Shown in pieces: positions 7,722 through 16,697 of a DNA stretch of 64,000 bases. The translations under genes were made by a program, and so were the position numbers. The notes under the pieces were generated by a model. It was not told where the DNA came from, made no database searches, and was given only the letters and a program-made list of their open reading frames with translations. How positions within the stretch are numbered: position 1 is the stretch's first letter; each line of letters starts with the position of its first letter. Source of the stretch: Ruminococcus sp. (lineage in GTDB: Bacteria; Bacillota; Clostridia; Oscillospirales; Ruminococcaceae); the NCBI GenBank assembly GCA_020861185.1, contig JAJBSV010000002.1, positions 124,001 to 188,000 of the forward strand. Reading direction: 5' to 3'.

Positions 7722-7763
7722 AAAATCCCACAGGCTGAAATTCTCGGCTTGTGGGACTTTTTA
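7722..7763. terminator. Bidirectional terminator between GH9 and the TrmH-type gene
   Basis: AAAAATCCCACA...TGTGGGACTTTTT (stem arms 7726-7732 and 7750-7756, further pairing inside). A- and T-tracts flank it on both sides, so it can stop both converging transcripts. Confidence 0.85.
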
Positions 7764-7764
7764 A

Positions 7765-8592
7765 TTAATTCTTTGGTCTCGTTTCCCAGAATGCGAGTGC
7801 TGCGGCTGATGCTACATTCAGCGAATCGACGCCGTGTTGCATGGGGATTTTGACTGTGTAATCGCAGGTGGCGATTGTATGCTTGGCGAGACCGTCGCCC
7901 TCGGTTCCTAAGACAAGTGTAAGCTTCGGCTCGGACTTGAGAACCGGGTAGTCGACGCTGATTGAATCGTCCGAGAGTGCCATTGCGGCGGATTTGAAGC
8001 CTAAATTTCTTATGAGCTCTGCGCCGTGACTATGCCAGTCGTCGAAGTCCTCGCCAATCTGCGCCCAAGGAACCTGGAACACCGTCCCCATACTGACTCT
8101 TATTGCTCTTCTGCAAAGAGGGTCACAGCAGGACGGGGTTATCAGAACCGCATCTATTCCCAGAGCCGCCGCCGAGCGAAAGATTGCGCCGATGTTTGTC
8201 GAGTCGGCGATATCCTCGAGGACGGCGATTCTTGAAGCGTTCTTTGTCACTTCTTCGGGAGTTTTCGGCAATGGTCTCCGGAAGGCGCATAAAACGCCTC
8301 GGGTGAGCTTGTAGCCGGTGAGACTGCTCAGAAGTTCACGGTCGGCTGTATAGACGGGAATATCGCCACTTCTGGCGATTACTTCCCTTGCGTCGCCGTT
8401 TATATGCCGCTCCTCGGTGAGCATCGACAGGGGCTCATATCCGCAGTCAAGAGCTGTGCCGATAACCTTCGGGCTCTCAGCGATGAATATGCCCCTTTCG
8501 GGTTCCAAACGATTGCGAAGCTGAGCTTGGGTGAGACTTGTGTAGATTTTTAGATTCGGGTCGTCAAGGGTGGTGACTTTCAGGATGGGCAT
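7765..8592 (-). CDS. TrmH/SpoU-family RNA 2'-O-methyltransferase
   Basis: 275 residues with an N-terminal substrate-binding domain (about 1-105) and a C-terminal SPOUT knot domain. The three family motifs are present: DSTNIGAIFRSAAALG, LVLGTEGDGL and IPMQHGVDSLNVASAAALAFW. It should methylate a ribose 2'-OH in tRNA or rRNA using S-adenosylmethionine; the target base is not predictable. Its ATG shares a base with the TAA stop of the ABC exporter upstream (TAATG), so it is translated as the last gene of that operon, although function gives no reason for the link. Confidence 0.9.
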   Translation of the reverse strand: MPILKVTTLDDPNLKIYTSLTQAQLRNRLEPERGIFIAESPKVIGTALDCGYEPLSMLTEERHINGDAREVIARSGDIPVYTADRELLSSLTGYKLTRGVLCAFRRPLPKTPEEVTKNASRIAVLEDIADSTNIGAIFRSAAALGIDAVLITPSCCDPLCRRAIRVSMGTVFQVPWAQIGEDFDDWHSHGAELIRNLGFKSAAMALSDDSISVDYPVLKSEPKLTLVLGTEGDGLAKHTIATCDYTVKIPMQHGVDSLNVASAAALAFWETRPKN

Positions 8593-10844
8593 TACTTTGT
8601 TGCCTCCGCAAGCTGACCGGTGATGCCGGCGGGCTGATTGACCTTCTTCATCTTCGTTGTCTGTCTCTGTGCCATGACGAGGGAGTAGTAGACGCCTTGC
8701 TTGCGCATGAGCTCATCGTGGGTGCCCATTTCGGCGAGTCTGCCCTTGTTAAGGACGATAAGCTGGTCGGCATGGGAAAGGGTCGAGAGGCGGTGGGCTA
8801 TTGCTATCGTCGTTCTGCCCTTGCAGAGCTCGTTCAAGCCCTCCTGAATCTGGCGCTCGGTCTCGGTGTCTAGAGAGGCGGTTGCTTCGTCAAGGATTAT
8901 AATCTTCGGGTCGTGGAGAATCGCTCGGGCAATGGCTATTCTCTGGCGTTCGCCGCCCGAGAGGGTGTAGCCCTTGCTACCGACACGAGTGTTATAGCCG
9001 TCGGGGAGCTTTGTTATGAACTCATGGGCATGAGCAACCTTTGCCGCCTGAACCACTTCCTCAAAAGTGGCGTTCGGCTTGGCATAGGTGATATTGTTGA
9101 GGACGCTTCCCTCAAAAAGGTAGGTCTCCTGCAGGACGACACCGGCCTGCGAGCGAAGGCTCTGCTGGGAGATGTCCTTGATGTTGACGCCGTCAATTCT
9201 GATTTCGCCCTGAGTTACGTCGTAAAGTCTCAGAATCAAGTTTATCATAGTGGACTTTCCGACGCCGGAATGTCCCACGATGCCGTACATCTTGCCCTTT
9301 TCGAGCTTGCAGTTGATATCCTTGAGAACGGGGTTATAAACCTTATAGCCGAAATAGACATGGTCGAATTCGATGTCACCCTTGATATCGAGGTCGACAC
9401 AGTCGGAGCTGTCGCGGACGTCGGTCTCCTCCTCTAAGATTTCGAAGACCTTCGAGGCGCTGACGGAAACGTCGGCTATCGACTTCGGCAACTGCATGAG
9501 CCAACGAAGCGGAGTGTAGAGCATGCTGACGTATGAGGTGAACTGGGTAAGTTCGCCAAGGGTCATCGATCCCCACTGGGGCATGAGCCCCAAGACCATT
9601 CTTGCGCCGAAGAAAACGACGAAGTAGTTACCGATTACGAGAACGAAGTCGGAGATTGGATTCAAAAGATTCCAGACGACCTCCGCCTTGGATGCGGCTT
9701 TTGCCCATGCTCCGGAAGCCTTTTCGTATTTCTCGGCTTCGTTTTTCTCGGTTCCACAGGACTTGACAACTCGGATGCCGTTCAGAGTGTCGTGAAGAAG
9801 CCTTGAGTGGGCATTCGAGAACCGCCACGAACGGCTGAAATAGGTGTGCATGATGTCGCCGATTTTCTTGACAAGAAGAACGACGAACGGAAGTGGGAGC
9901 ACAACCATCAAGGCAAGCCGCCAGTTCATGACGAACAGGATTATTGCGACGATGACAAGTGACAGAACCCTGACGACGGCGTTCTTGCCGTTATCGGTGA
10001 TGAAGCTCTGGATTTTGTTTGCATCGTTCGAGACACGGGAGATAAGCTCGCCTGCTGTCTTCTTGGAAACCGAGGACATCGAGAGGTCGAGTGTCTTATC
10101 GAAGACGTCCTGACGGAGATCCTGTCCCAAGTTCAAAGAAACATAATAGCTGTTCTTAAGATTGATGCGGTCAAGTATTGTCGTGATTATAACTGTCACA
10201 AAGAGAGACACACACAGAAGTGCGAAGCCGCTCATGCTTAAATCGGATATCGACTGGGTTCCCTCCTGAACAGGGATGACATAGTCGTCAATCAGGTAGC
10301 GGTTTATGTAGGGCTTTATAACCTCGATTACCTCGGTTATGATTGTGCAAAGAATCGCTATACCGAACGCCTTTTTATAGGGACCGATGCGCTTAAAAAT
10401 CTTCATGAAAACCTTGACCTTTGAAGCGCAGTAGGGGCACTCAGTGTAGCCGTCGAGCGGAAGCCCACATTTCGGGCACTTAGGCTCGTCTATGGTACTC
10501 TTCTCGATGAAATCACCGGTCGTGATGTAGTGATTCAGAAGCTTGCAGAGCTCGGCAAAGGCGATAAAGTTGTCCTGTGTGAAGGAGCAAATGCACTTGT
10601 CGTCGATGTCGTCGTGACGAGCGACCATCATCGAGCATCCGACGAGCTGTTCGCAGGCATACTCTTCATATTTCTTTATCGGGAAGCTCTCCTTGATTTC
10701 AGAGCCGATATAGACGAATATATCCTCGTGGGTGACACAGATATGCCCGTCGACCTTCTCTGCCTTGTCGTACAGGTTAAAGGGAAGGGAGAAAACGAAG
10801 TCGTCAAGACTCTTCCCTTCCGGTGCGGAGATTAACAGGTTCGT
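8592..10844 (-). CDS. ABC exporter with N-terminal regulatory domain; non-ATG (ACG?) start
   Basis: Permease-ATPase fusion. From the first ATG (10631) it is 679 residues, but the same frame runs open a further 71 codons upstream to the DUF1854 stop and codes a sensible domain (SLDDFVFSLPFNLYDKAEKV...EDIFVYIGSEI...) that matches the start of the sister exporter. A ribosome site (AGGGGGA) lies 6-7 bases before an ACG at 10842-10844, exactly where an ATG would be expected; a CTG at 10836-10838 is the alternative. Then come a zinc ribbon (CPKC...CPYC), six membrane helices, Walker A GHSGVGKST, signature LSGGERQR and Walker B IIILDEATAS. It probably forms a heterodimer with the exporter two genes upstream. 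Substrate unknown. Confidence 0.8.
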   Translation of the reverse strand, partial: TNLLISAPEGKSLDDFVFSLPFNLYDKAEKVDGHICVTHEDIFVYIGSEIKESFPIKKYEEYACEQLVGCSMMVARHDDIDDKCICSFTQDNFIAFAELCKLLNHYITTGDFIEKSTIDEPKCPKCGLPLDGYTECPYCASKVKVFMKIFKRIGPYKKAFGIAILCTIITEVIEVIKPYINRYLIDDYVIPVQEGTQSISDLSMSGFALLCVSLFVTVIITTILDRINLKNSYYVSLNLGQDLRQDVFDKTLDLSMSSVSKKTAGELISRVSNDANKIQSFITDNGKNAVVRVLSLVIVAIILFVMNWRLALMVVLPLPFVVLLVKKIGDIMHTYFSRSWRFSNAHSRLLHDTLNGIRVVKSCGTEKNEAEKYEKASGAWAKAASKAEVVWNLLNPISDFVLVIGNYFVVFFGARMVLGLMPQWGSMTLGELTQFTSYVSMLYTPLRWLMQLPKSIADVSVSASKVFEILEEETDVRDSSDCVDLDIKGDIEFDHVYFGYKVYNPVLKDINCKLEKGKMYGIVGHSGVGKSTMINLILRLYDVTQGEIRIDGVNIKDISQQSLRSQAGVVLQETYLFEGSVLNNITYAKPNATFEEVVQAAKVAHAHEFITKLPDGYNTRVGSKGYTLSGGERQRIAIARAILHDPKIIILDEATASLDTETERQIQEGLNELCKGRTTIAIAHRLSTLSHADQLIVLNKGRLAEMGTHDELMRKQGVYYSLVMAQRQTTKMKKVNQPAGITGQLAEATK

Positions 10845-10858
10845 ATAAAATCCCCCTT

Positions 10859-11401
10859 TTAGATATAAATCTCGAGAATAGACAAGCTCTTCTTGTCAAG
10901 CTTATTTATGTCGTTACAGCAATACTTGTTGCCGTCGACGTCGTTGGCATAAAGATACTTGTCGGTGAACATGCGGAAGTTTGAATACCAGTCGCGGATG
11001 CAGATGGTCTTTCTTCCGGCGGTGGTGTCGATGTCGACGAAGATGAAGCCTCGGGAGTTGTCCTTGATGGAATAGACCTTCGTTATCTCGGGCATGAAGT
11101 ATTTGTACTCGAGGTACTCATCGACGAGCTTGTACTGCTCGCTTGATAGCTCCTTCATGTCCTTGATTACGCCAATCTCCTTGAATTCCTTATCTTCGTT
11201 ATCGTAGGCGACGCTGATATATGTCGTGGTGGAGTAGAACGGCATGAGACGTGTAAGTCTCACGTTGAAATACTCCTGCCCCTCATATTTAAGTGAGATG
11301 AACCCCGCGTCGTCGCGGTAGAAGTCGAGCTTCGAGCAATCAAGGAGCTCCAATCTGTCCACTTCGAACTTTTTGGGGACGTATTCGGTAGTATTAGCCA
11401 T
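10859..11401 (-). CDS. DUF1854 family protein
   Basis: 180 residues, no signal or membrane segment. The C-terminal about 110 residues (EEYLEYKYFMPEI-like block, then VYSIKDNSRGFIFVDIDTTAGRKTICIRDW, then a final LDKKSLSILEIYI) fit DUF1854, a family that sits beside ABC exporters and is named in databases after cyanophycin-linked gene sets. Here it lies between two exporter genes on one transcript: its ribosome site AAAGGAGAT follows the upstream stop, and its own stop overlaps the ribosome site of the next gene. A regulatory or accessory subunit of the exporter is the natural inference; no cyanophycin enzymes are nearby. Confidence 0.8.
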   Translation of the reverse strand: MANTTEYVPKKFEVDRLELLDCSKLDFYRDDAGFISLKYEGQEYFNVRLTRLMPFYSTTTYISVAYDNEDKEFKEIGVIKDMKELSSEQYKLVDEYLEYKYFMPEITKVYSIKDNSRGFIFVDIDTTAGRKTICIRDWYSNFRMFTDKYLYANDVDGNKYCCNDINKLDKKSLSILEIYI

Positions 11402-11418
11402 TTTTCATATCTCCTTTC

Positions 11419-12636
11419 TCAGTCTTCGATGAACTTGAGGGCGTCCGCTTGGAGCTTATAGAGCTCGAAGTATTTGCCCTTTTCACGGATGAGCTTGTCG
11501 TGGGTTCCCATTTCCTTGACCTCACCGTTCTCTATGACACAGAGCATGTCGGCGTCGCGAAGAGTCGAGAGTCTGTGGGCGATTGATATAATCGTTCTTC
11601 CCTCTTTCAGGCTGTCGATTGCAACCTGAATCTTGCGCTCGGTTCTGGTGTCCATCGAAGCGGTTGCTTCATCAAGAATCAGGATATCCGGGTCTTGGAT
11701 GATGGCACGGGCTATCGAAATTCTCTGCTTCTCGCCGCCGGAGAGAGTTACTCCGCCGGAGCCGATTTTGGTGTTATAGCCATCGGGAAGCTTCGTGATA
11801 AACTCGTGGGCGTTTGCCGACTTCGCCGCCTCGATGACCTCTTCCATGGTGGCATTCGGTCTGGCATAGCGGATATTATCGGCAACGGAGCCGACGAAGA
11901 TATAGGTTTCCTGAGAAACGATTCCTATGCAACGTCTTAAATCTTCAGTCGCTATCTTCTTTATAGGCACGCCGTTTATAAGAATCTCGCCGGAAGTTAC
12001 GTCATAAAGACGAGCCATAAGATTTATAATGGTGGACTTGCCCGCTCCGGTCTTGCCGACGATGCCGAACATGTGACCGGCTGTAACCTTGAAGGAAACG
12101 TTCTTGAGGATGCGGTGTCCCGCTTCGTACTCGAAGAAGACGTTTCTGAATTCGATATCGCCGTCAAGGTGTTCAAGTCTGACGGGGTTCGGGTCTTCGA
12201 CGACAGTCGGCTTTGACTCGAGGATTTCAAACATTCTCGAAGCCGCATCGACGCACCGAGCCCACCTGTCGCCTATCCACATGAAGAAGTCGATAGGATC
12301 ATAGAGCATGCCGGTGTAGGAGATAAGTCCGGTCAGTACACCATAGGTGAATACCGTTCCGCCGACCTCGACCTGCATGACAATCAGGAAGCAACCGAGG
12401 CAGAAGAGCCCGATGCTGAACAGGTTATAACAGCCCCAGACAAGCGGATTGGTGTTGGTAATCTTGCTGTTGATTCGCTCGTTGACCTCGTAGGCGTCCT
12501 GGTTCTTCTTTCTGTAGCGGTCGCGTTCCTTCTGCTCTTTTGCGAAGGATTTAACAACCCTCTGACCGTTCATAACGTCCGAAAGAACCGAGTTGAGGCT
12601 TCTCATCGCAACATCAAGCTTACGATAGAGCTTTCT
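11419..12636 (-). pseudogene. ABC exporter, C-terminal part (after in-frame amber codon)
   Basis: This stretch continues the reading frame of the gene half at 12637-13986 without a shift: RKLYRKLDVAMRSLNSVLSD follows the TAG directly. It holds the last membrane helices and the ATPase: Walker A GKTGAGKST, signature LSGGEKQR, Walker B ILILDEATAS, H-loop IAHRLS. The first internal ATG is at 12606, but no good ribosome site precedes it and the piece would start in the middle of a transmembrane domain loop. If the amber codon were read through, the whole protein would be 855 residues. It ends with TGA overlapping the ribosome site of the DUF1854 gene. Confidence 0.85.
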
Positions 12637-13986
12637 CTACTTCTTATAAAGGTAGTTGTCAGCAAAGAGAAGTATGACCAAGAGAATGACGAGTCCGATT
12701 GTTAAGACAGGGCTGAGCATCATCATGATGGCGCCGATGCCGACAATCTTTACGATATTTGCGATTCCGTAGGGAACGATGTCAACAAAGAAGCTGTAGA
12801 CATTGTTGCTGTCACGGTCAACTCTTGACATAAGAGAACCGGTCTGCTTGCTCGTGAAGAACTGGAGCGACAGACTATTCATCGAGGCGTAAATCTTCGA
12901 GCGAAGAGTATGTGTTACATGAGGAACAACCTTCGCAGTTACGATTCCCGAGAAAAGACCCGTCAGCTTGCTTAAGATGTTCGTGAAGAGCATGAGTAAT
13001 ACTATCAGGAGAACCTGACCGTAGAACCTTCCTGATTCGCTCAGAACGTCGTCATAGAGCATCTTTGAGCTGAACCACGGCGTGATTATCGCCATGACGT
13101 TCGACAAGAGAATCGAAAGCATTATAAACGTAATCTCAACCTTGAAATCCTTGAACAGCCCCATGAGCTTCATGAATATCGAGCGTTTGTCGACGCAACG
13201 AGGGCATACGGGACGGTTGGGGTTCGGATAGGGCTGATGGCATATCGGGCAGACGGTGTTCTTCTGGTCAAGAAGGGTGTCGTCTATCTCCTCATGCCTG
13301 TGGGTCATGTTGAGGCGCTCGCAGAAGCGCTCGAACTTTTCGCAGTAGCCGATTGAGAATCTTGCAATCAGGATATTCTCACGATCGTGCTCATACTCGC
13401 TCGGAGACCAACCGAAGCTCGGTCCGCCGAAGCCGCCTTCGGGAGGAGGTCCGCCCGGTCCTCCGGGTCCACCGGGTCCACCGGGTCCACCGGGTCCGCC
13501 CGGAGGAGGTCCCATCGGAGGTCCGTTATCGGGACGAGAGCCCATCGGCGGGTGTCCGTGATGTCCGCCATGGGGCATTTCGGAGAAATCTTCGACTTCA
13601 CCTTCACGGAGCATGCCGATAACAAGCCTTGCGGTGTTCTGGTGGCGGTCGACATACATATTCTTAATCTTTGCGATTTCGTATTCCTTGAAATCCTCCA
13701 CACGGTATGAGACCATCTCCCTTATCGGAGAAGCCTTGAAGAACTTCTTGATGCCGGGGACGCCGCGCATCTTCTCCGCAAGCTCTTCCTTTGAGGTAGC
13801 TTGCTTATATTCCTCATAACCGCTGATTATGTAGAGCTCCTTGTCGTCGAAAGTGACATAGACGTCGAAATACTTGCCTTCGCCGTCAAGGTCAGCCTTT
13901 ACGCAATAAAGAAGCTTTTCAGTATTGACGCCACGCTTATAGAGCTCATCTGCGACAAGCTCGGGCAATGCGTCAAAATGCTTCAT
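12637..13986 (-). pseudogene. ABC exporter, N-terminal part, ending at in-frame amber codon
   Basis: 449 residues before a TAG (12637-12639): a cytoplasmic domain (1-130), a His/Pro/Gly-rich linker (GGHHGHPP at 140-147, then GGP repeats 163-181), a zinc ribbon (C246, C249, C261, C264) and four to five membrane helices from about 283. The frame stays open after the TAG into the rest of the transporter, so this is one 856-codon gene with a nonsense codon in place of codon 450. The sister exporter (8592-10844) aligns across the site with no stop. The gene has a consensus promoter and a good ribosome site (AGGAAGGTGAT). Truncated here, it cannot be a working exporter unless suppressed. Confidence 0.88.
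13457..13500. repeat. 9-bp tandem repeat coding a Gly-Gly-Pro linker
   Basis: Five near-identical 9-base units (GGTCCACCG on the plus strand) encode GGPGGPGGP... in the exporter linker. Such repeats change length by slippage without breaking the frame. Confidence 0.85.
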
Positions 13987-14035
13987 AAAATCACCTTCCT
14001 ATATTTCAGGCACAATGCTTCACTAACGAAACAAA

Positions 14036-14064
14036 ATTATACACCGAGTATTCATCATTGTCAA
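14036..14064 (-). promoter_or_regulatory. Consensus sigma-A promoter of the exporter/DUF1854 operon
   Basis: TTGACA (14059-14064), 17-base spacer, TATAAT (14036-14041) on the minus strand. Divergent from the lrp promoter. Confidence 0.85.
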
Positions 14065-14117
14065 GGACTTTTAAGATAAAATCGCCGTTTTTATCCGCTT
14101 TTTCGCGTGGTGCATGA

Positions 14118-14146
14118 TTGACTTATCCCGTGTAATATGATAAACT
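14118..14146 (+). promoter_or_regulatory. Sigma-A promoter of the lrp-aminotransferase-ispE operon
   Basis: TTGACT (14118-14123), 17-base spacer, TAAACT (14141-14146), 38 bases before the ATG. Confidence 0.6.
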
Positions 14147-14183
14147 TATACCCAAATACACTTTTTAAAGAGGCAGTGATATT

Positions 14184-14657
14184 ATGACTAAGCTATTAAG
14201 TTTACTTAAAACAAATGCACGTCTTTCGAACAAGGAGCTTGCTACTCTCCTCGGCAGAACCGAAGAAGAGGTCGCAAAGGATATAGCGGAGCTCGAAAGA
14301 ACCGGCGTTATAAAGGGTTATTCCACCATTATGGACGACGACATCGTCAACAAGGACAGCGTTTCGGCATATATCGAGCTTTCCGTCACACCGAAGGCTC
14401 AAGTCGGCTACGACGAAATTGCGGGCTATATCTCGCAGTACGAAGAGGTCGAGAGCGTTTCCCTCATGTCGGGAGGATATGACCTTGCCGTAACCGTCAG
14501 ATGCAAGAACATAAGAGACGTTTCGAACTTCGTGGCGCAACGGCTTGCGACCATCGACGGGGTTGTCTCCACTTCCACACATTTCTTCCTGCAGAAGTAT
14601 AAAGAGAACGGCATACTCCTTGCCGATTTTGAGCGCGACGAAAGAGGGCAAGACTGA
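14184..14657 (+). CDS. Lrp/AsnC-family transcriptional regulator
   Basis: 157 residues: N-terminal helix-turn-helix (LLKTNARLSNKELATLLGRTEEEVAKDIAELE) and a C-terminal RAM domain (beta-alpha-beta-beta-alpha-beta) that binds amino acids and forms octamers. It shares a base with the aminotransferase start (TGATG), and this Lrp/aminotransferase pair is a frequent Clostridial unit, so it likely senses an amino acid linked to that enzyme. The start follows AGAGGCAGTG, a moderate ribosome site. Confidence 0.9.
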   Translation: MTKLLSLLKTNARLSNKELATLLGRTEEEVAKDIAELERTGVIKGYSTIMDDDIVNKDSVSAYIELSVTPKAQVGYDEIAGYISQYEEVESVSLMSGGYDLAVTVRCKNIRDVSNFVAQRLATIDGVVSTSTHFFLQKYKENGILLADFERDERGQD

Positions 14658-15835
14658 TGGACTACGAAAAGCTCATTGGCAAGACCGCCGCTGAGATTAA
14701 GCCGTCCGGCATAAGAAAGTATTTTGACGTCGCTGCCACTATGGACGATGTTATTTCCCTCGGCGTCGGCGAACCGGACTTCCACACTCCGTGGCAGATA
14801 AGGCGTGAAGCTATCGTTGCTCTTGAGCGTGGTAAGACCTTCTATACCGCCAATTCGGGACTCCTGAACTTAAGGAAAGCCATCAGCGAATACACCGAAA
14901 AGCACACCGGCGTCACCTACGACCCGACGAGCGAGATTATTGTCACCGTTGGCGGCTCAGAGGCTATCGACCTGACTATCCGTGCGATTGTCGAGCAGGG
15001 CGACGAGGTCATCATCCCCGAGCCTTCGTTCGTTTGCTACAAGCCCATTGTCCAGCTCACAGGCGGCAAGCCCGTGATTATAGAGACTAAAGCCGAGGAT
15101 AATTTCAAATTGACGGCTGACGAGCTCAGGGCGGCAATTACCCTGAAAACCAAGCTTCTTATCCTCCCCTATCCGAACAACCCGACGGGCGCTATTATGG
15201 AAAAAGAGGATTTGGAGAAAATTGCGGAAGTATTGAAAGACACGAACATTGCGGTTCTTTCGGACGAAATCTACAGCGAGCTCACTTATGGCAAAAAGCA
15301 CTTTTCGATTATTTCTCTCGACGGCATGAAGGAAAGAACAATCTATGTAAACGGCTTTTCAAAGGCGTTTGCGATGACCGGTTGGAGACTCGGATATATG
15401 TGTGCGCCGCACGAGATTACCATGCAGGCGCTCAAGATTCACCAGTTTGGAATCATGTCCTCGCCGACCATAAGCCAGTATGCCGCTATTGAAGCTCTGA
15501 CGAACTCCGAGAACGACGTCAAGCACATGGTTTCGGAATACGATATAAGAAGGCGCTATCTTGTGAACGCTTTCAGAGAGCTCGGGCTCGACTGCTTCAC
15601 CCCCGAGGGTGCATTCTATGTCTTCCCGTCCATCAAGTCGACAGGAATGACGAGCGATGAGTTCTGCGACAAGCTTCTTCACAGCAAGCGCGTTGCGGTC
15701 ATTCCGGGAACGGCTTTCGGCGACTGCGGCGAGGGCTACATAAGGGTTTCCTATGCCTATTCCCTCCGACACCTGATGGAAGCGATTTCGAGAATCAAAG
15801 AGTTTCTTGAAGATTTGAGGAATGAAAATGCTTAA
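14657..15835 (+). CDS. PLP-dependent aminotransferase, class I/II
   Basis: 392-residue fold-type I enzyme of the aspartate/PatA-like group. Seen motifs: GVGEPDFHTP, PNNPTG (174-178), SDEIY (202-206), and the PLP lysine in NGFSKAFAMTGWRLGY (K236, with R244 for the substrate carboxylate). It transfers an amino group between an amino acid and a 2-oxo acid; the preferred substrate is open (Ala, Asp or aromatic). Coupled to the Lrp regulator upstream; the ispE gene begins inside its last 14 bases. Confidence 0.9.
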   Translation: MDYEKLIGKTAAEIKPSGIRKYFDVAATMDDVISLGVGEPDFHTPWQIRREAIVALERGKTFYTANSGLLNLRKAISEYTEKHTGVTYDPTSEIIVTVGGSEAIDLTIRAIVEQGDEVIIPEPSFVCYKPIVQLTGGKPVIIETKAEDNFKLTADELRAAITLKTKLLILPYPNNPTGAIMEKEDLEKIAEVLKDTNIAVLSDEIYSELTYGKKHFSIISLDGMKERTIYVNGFSKAFAMTGWRLGYMCAPHEITMQALKIHQFGIMSSPTISQYAAIEALTNSENDVKHMVSEYDIRRRYLVNAFRELGLDCFTPEGAFYVFPSIKSTGMTSDEFCDKLLHSKRVAVIPGTAFGDCGEGYIRVSYAYSLRHLMEAISRIKEFLEDLRNENA

Positions 15836-16697
15836 GGGCAATGCTTACAAGGCTGAAGCCTTCGCCAAGATAAATCTGACTCTCGATATCACAGGGATTC
15901 TTGAGAACGGCTACCACTCTATAGCTTCCGTAATGCAGACGATTTCGCTTTGTGACGAAATTTCGATAGAGAAAAACAACTACGGCGAAATTCGGCTGTT
16001 CTCTGGCGGCGGCAAATTCGCTGATGGCATGCCTCTTGGCGAAAAAAACACCTGCCACAAGGCGGCGAGAGTGTTCTTGGAGCATATTAGGGCTCGTGAT
16101 GGCGTCGATATACATATTAAGAAAAATATCCCCTCTCAGGCGGGCTTGGGCGGCGGCTCTTCTGATGCCGCAACGGTTCTGAGGCTTCTGAACCGGCTTT
16201 TTGAGACGGATTTCAGCTATGAAGAGCTTCGGGAGCTTGCAGTCAAGATTGGCGCAGATGTGCCGTTTCTCGTTACCGGCGGCTGTGCGCTGTGCGAAGG
16301 CGTGGGCGAAGTTCTCACACCTCTTAAGAACAGCTTAAGCGGCTATGTACTGCTCGTAAAACCCGATTTCGGGATTTCGACACCCGAGGCTTATCGTCTT
16401 TTTGACGAGAAGAAGCTTCCCTATGGCAACTCTTCCGAAGCCGTTATGAAGAGCAAAAGCTTCTCGGGGCTTCTTTCAAATGATTTAGAGAAGGCTGTCG
16501 CGAATCCTGAGATTGAGAAGATAAAGCGAAGGCTTATATCCCTTGGTGCTTCTGACAGCCTGATGACCGGAAGCGGCTCATGCGTTTATGGGCTTTTTAA
16601 GGATAAAAAAGCGGCTGAAACCGCCGCAAAAAATCTCGAAGATTATCCGTTTGTATGGGTGTATGAACCCGTTTCACCGGAAGAAGTGACATCATGA
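15822..16697 (+). CDS. ispE: 4-diphosphocytidyl-2-C-methyl-D-erythritol kinase
   Basis: GHMP kinase of the MEP isoprenoid pathway; phosphorylates CDP-methylerythritol with ATP. 291 residues, normal length. N-terminal AKINLTLDI (15-23), GHMP P-loop QAGLGGGSSDAA (106-117), and the C-terminal MTGSGSCVYGLF motif. Two starts are possible, 15822 and 15828; TGAGGA suits the second slightly better. It overlaps both neighbours (14 bases with the aminotransferase, 4 bases with the radical SAM gene), so it belongs to the same operon. Confidence 0.93.
   Translation: MKMLKGNAYKAEAFAKINLTLDITGILENGYHSIASVMQTISLCDEISIEKNNYGEIRLFSGGGKFADGMPLGEKNTCHKAARVFLEHIRARDGVDIHIKKNIPSQAGLGGGSSDAATVLRLLNRLFETDFSYEELRELAVKIGADVPFLVTGGCALCEGVGEVLTPLKNSLSGYVLLVKPDFGISTPEAYRLFDEKKLPYGNSSEAVMKSKSFSGLLSNDLEKAVANPEIEKIKRRLISLGASDSLMTGSGSCVYGLFKDKKAAETAAKNLEDYPFVWVYEPVSPEEVTS

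Noticed and set aside
10530..10835. Plus-strand gene opposite the exporter N-terminus
   Set aside because: The minus strand there codes a domain that matches the sister exporter; the plus frame has no ribosome site or known motif.
12637..12639. Amber codon reassigned to an amino acid
   Set aside because: TAG ends hisG, hisH, hisF, hisJ and the DUF3737-like gene, so it is an ordinary stop here.
13353..13710. Several open frames on both strands over the Gly-Pro linker, and a possible CRISPR-like repeat
   Set aside because: The 9-base units are a coding repeat of the exporter linker; no spacers, and the extra frames are shadows of the GC-rich repeat.
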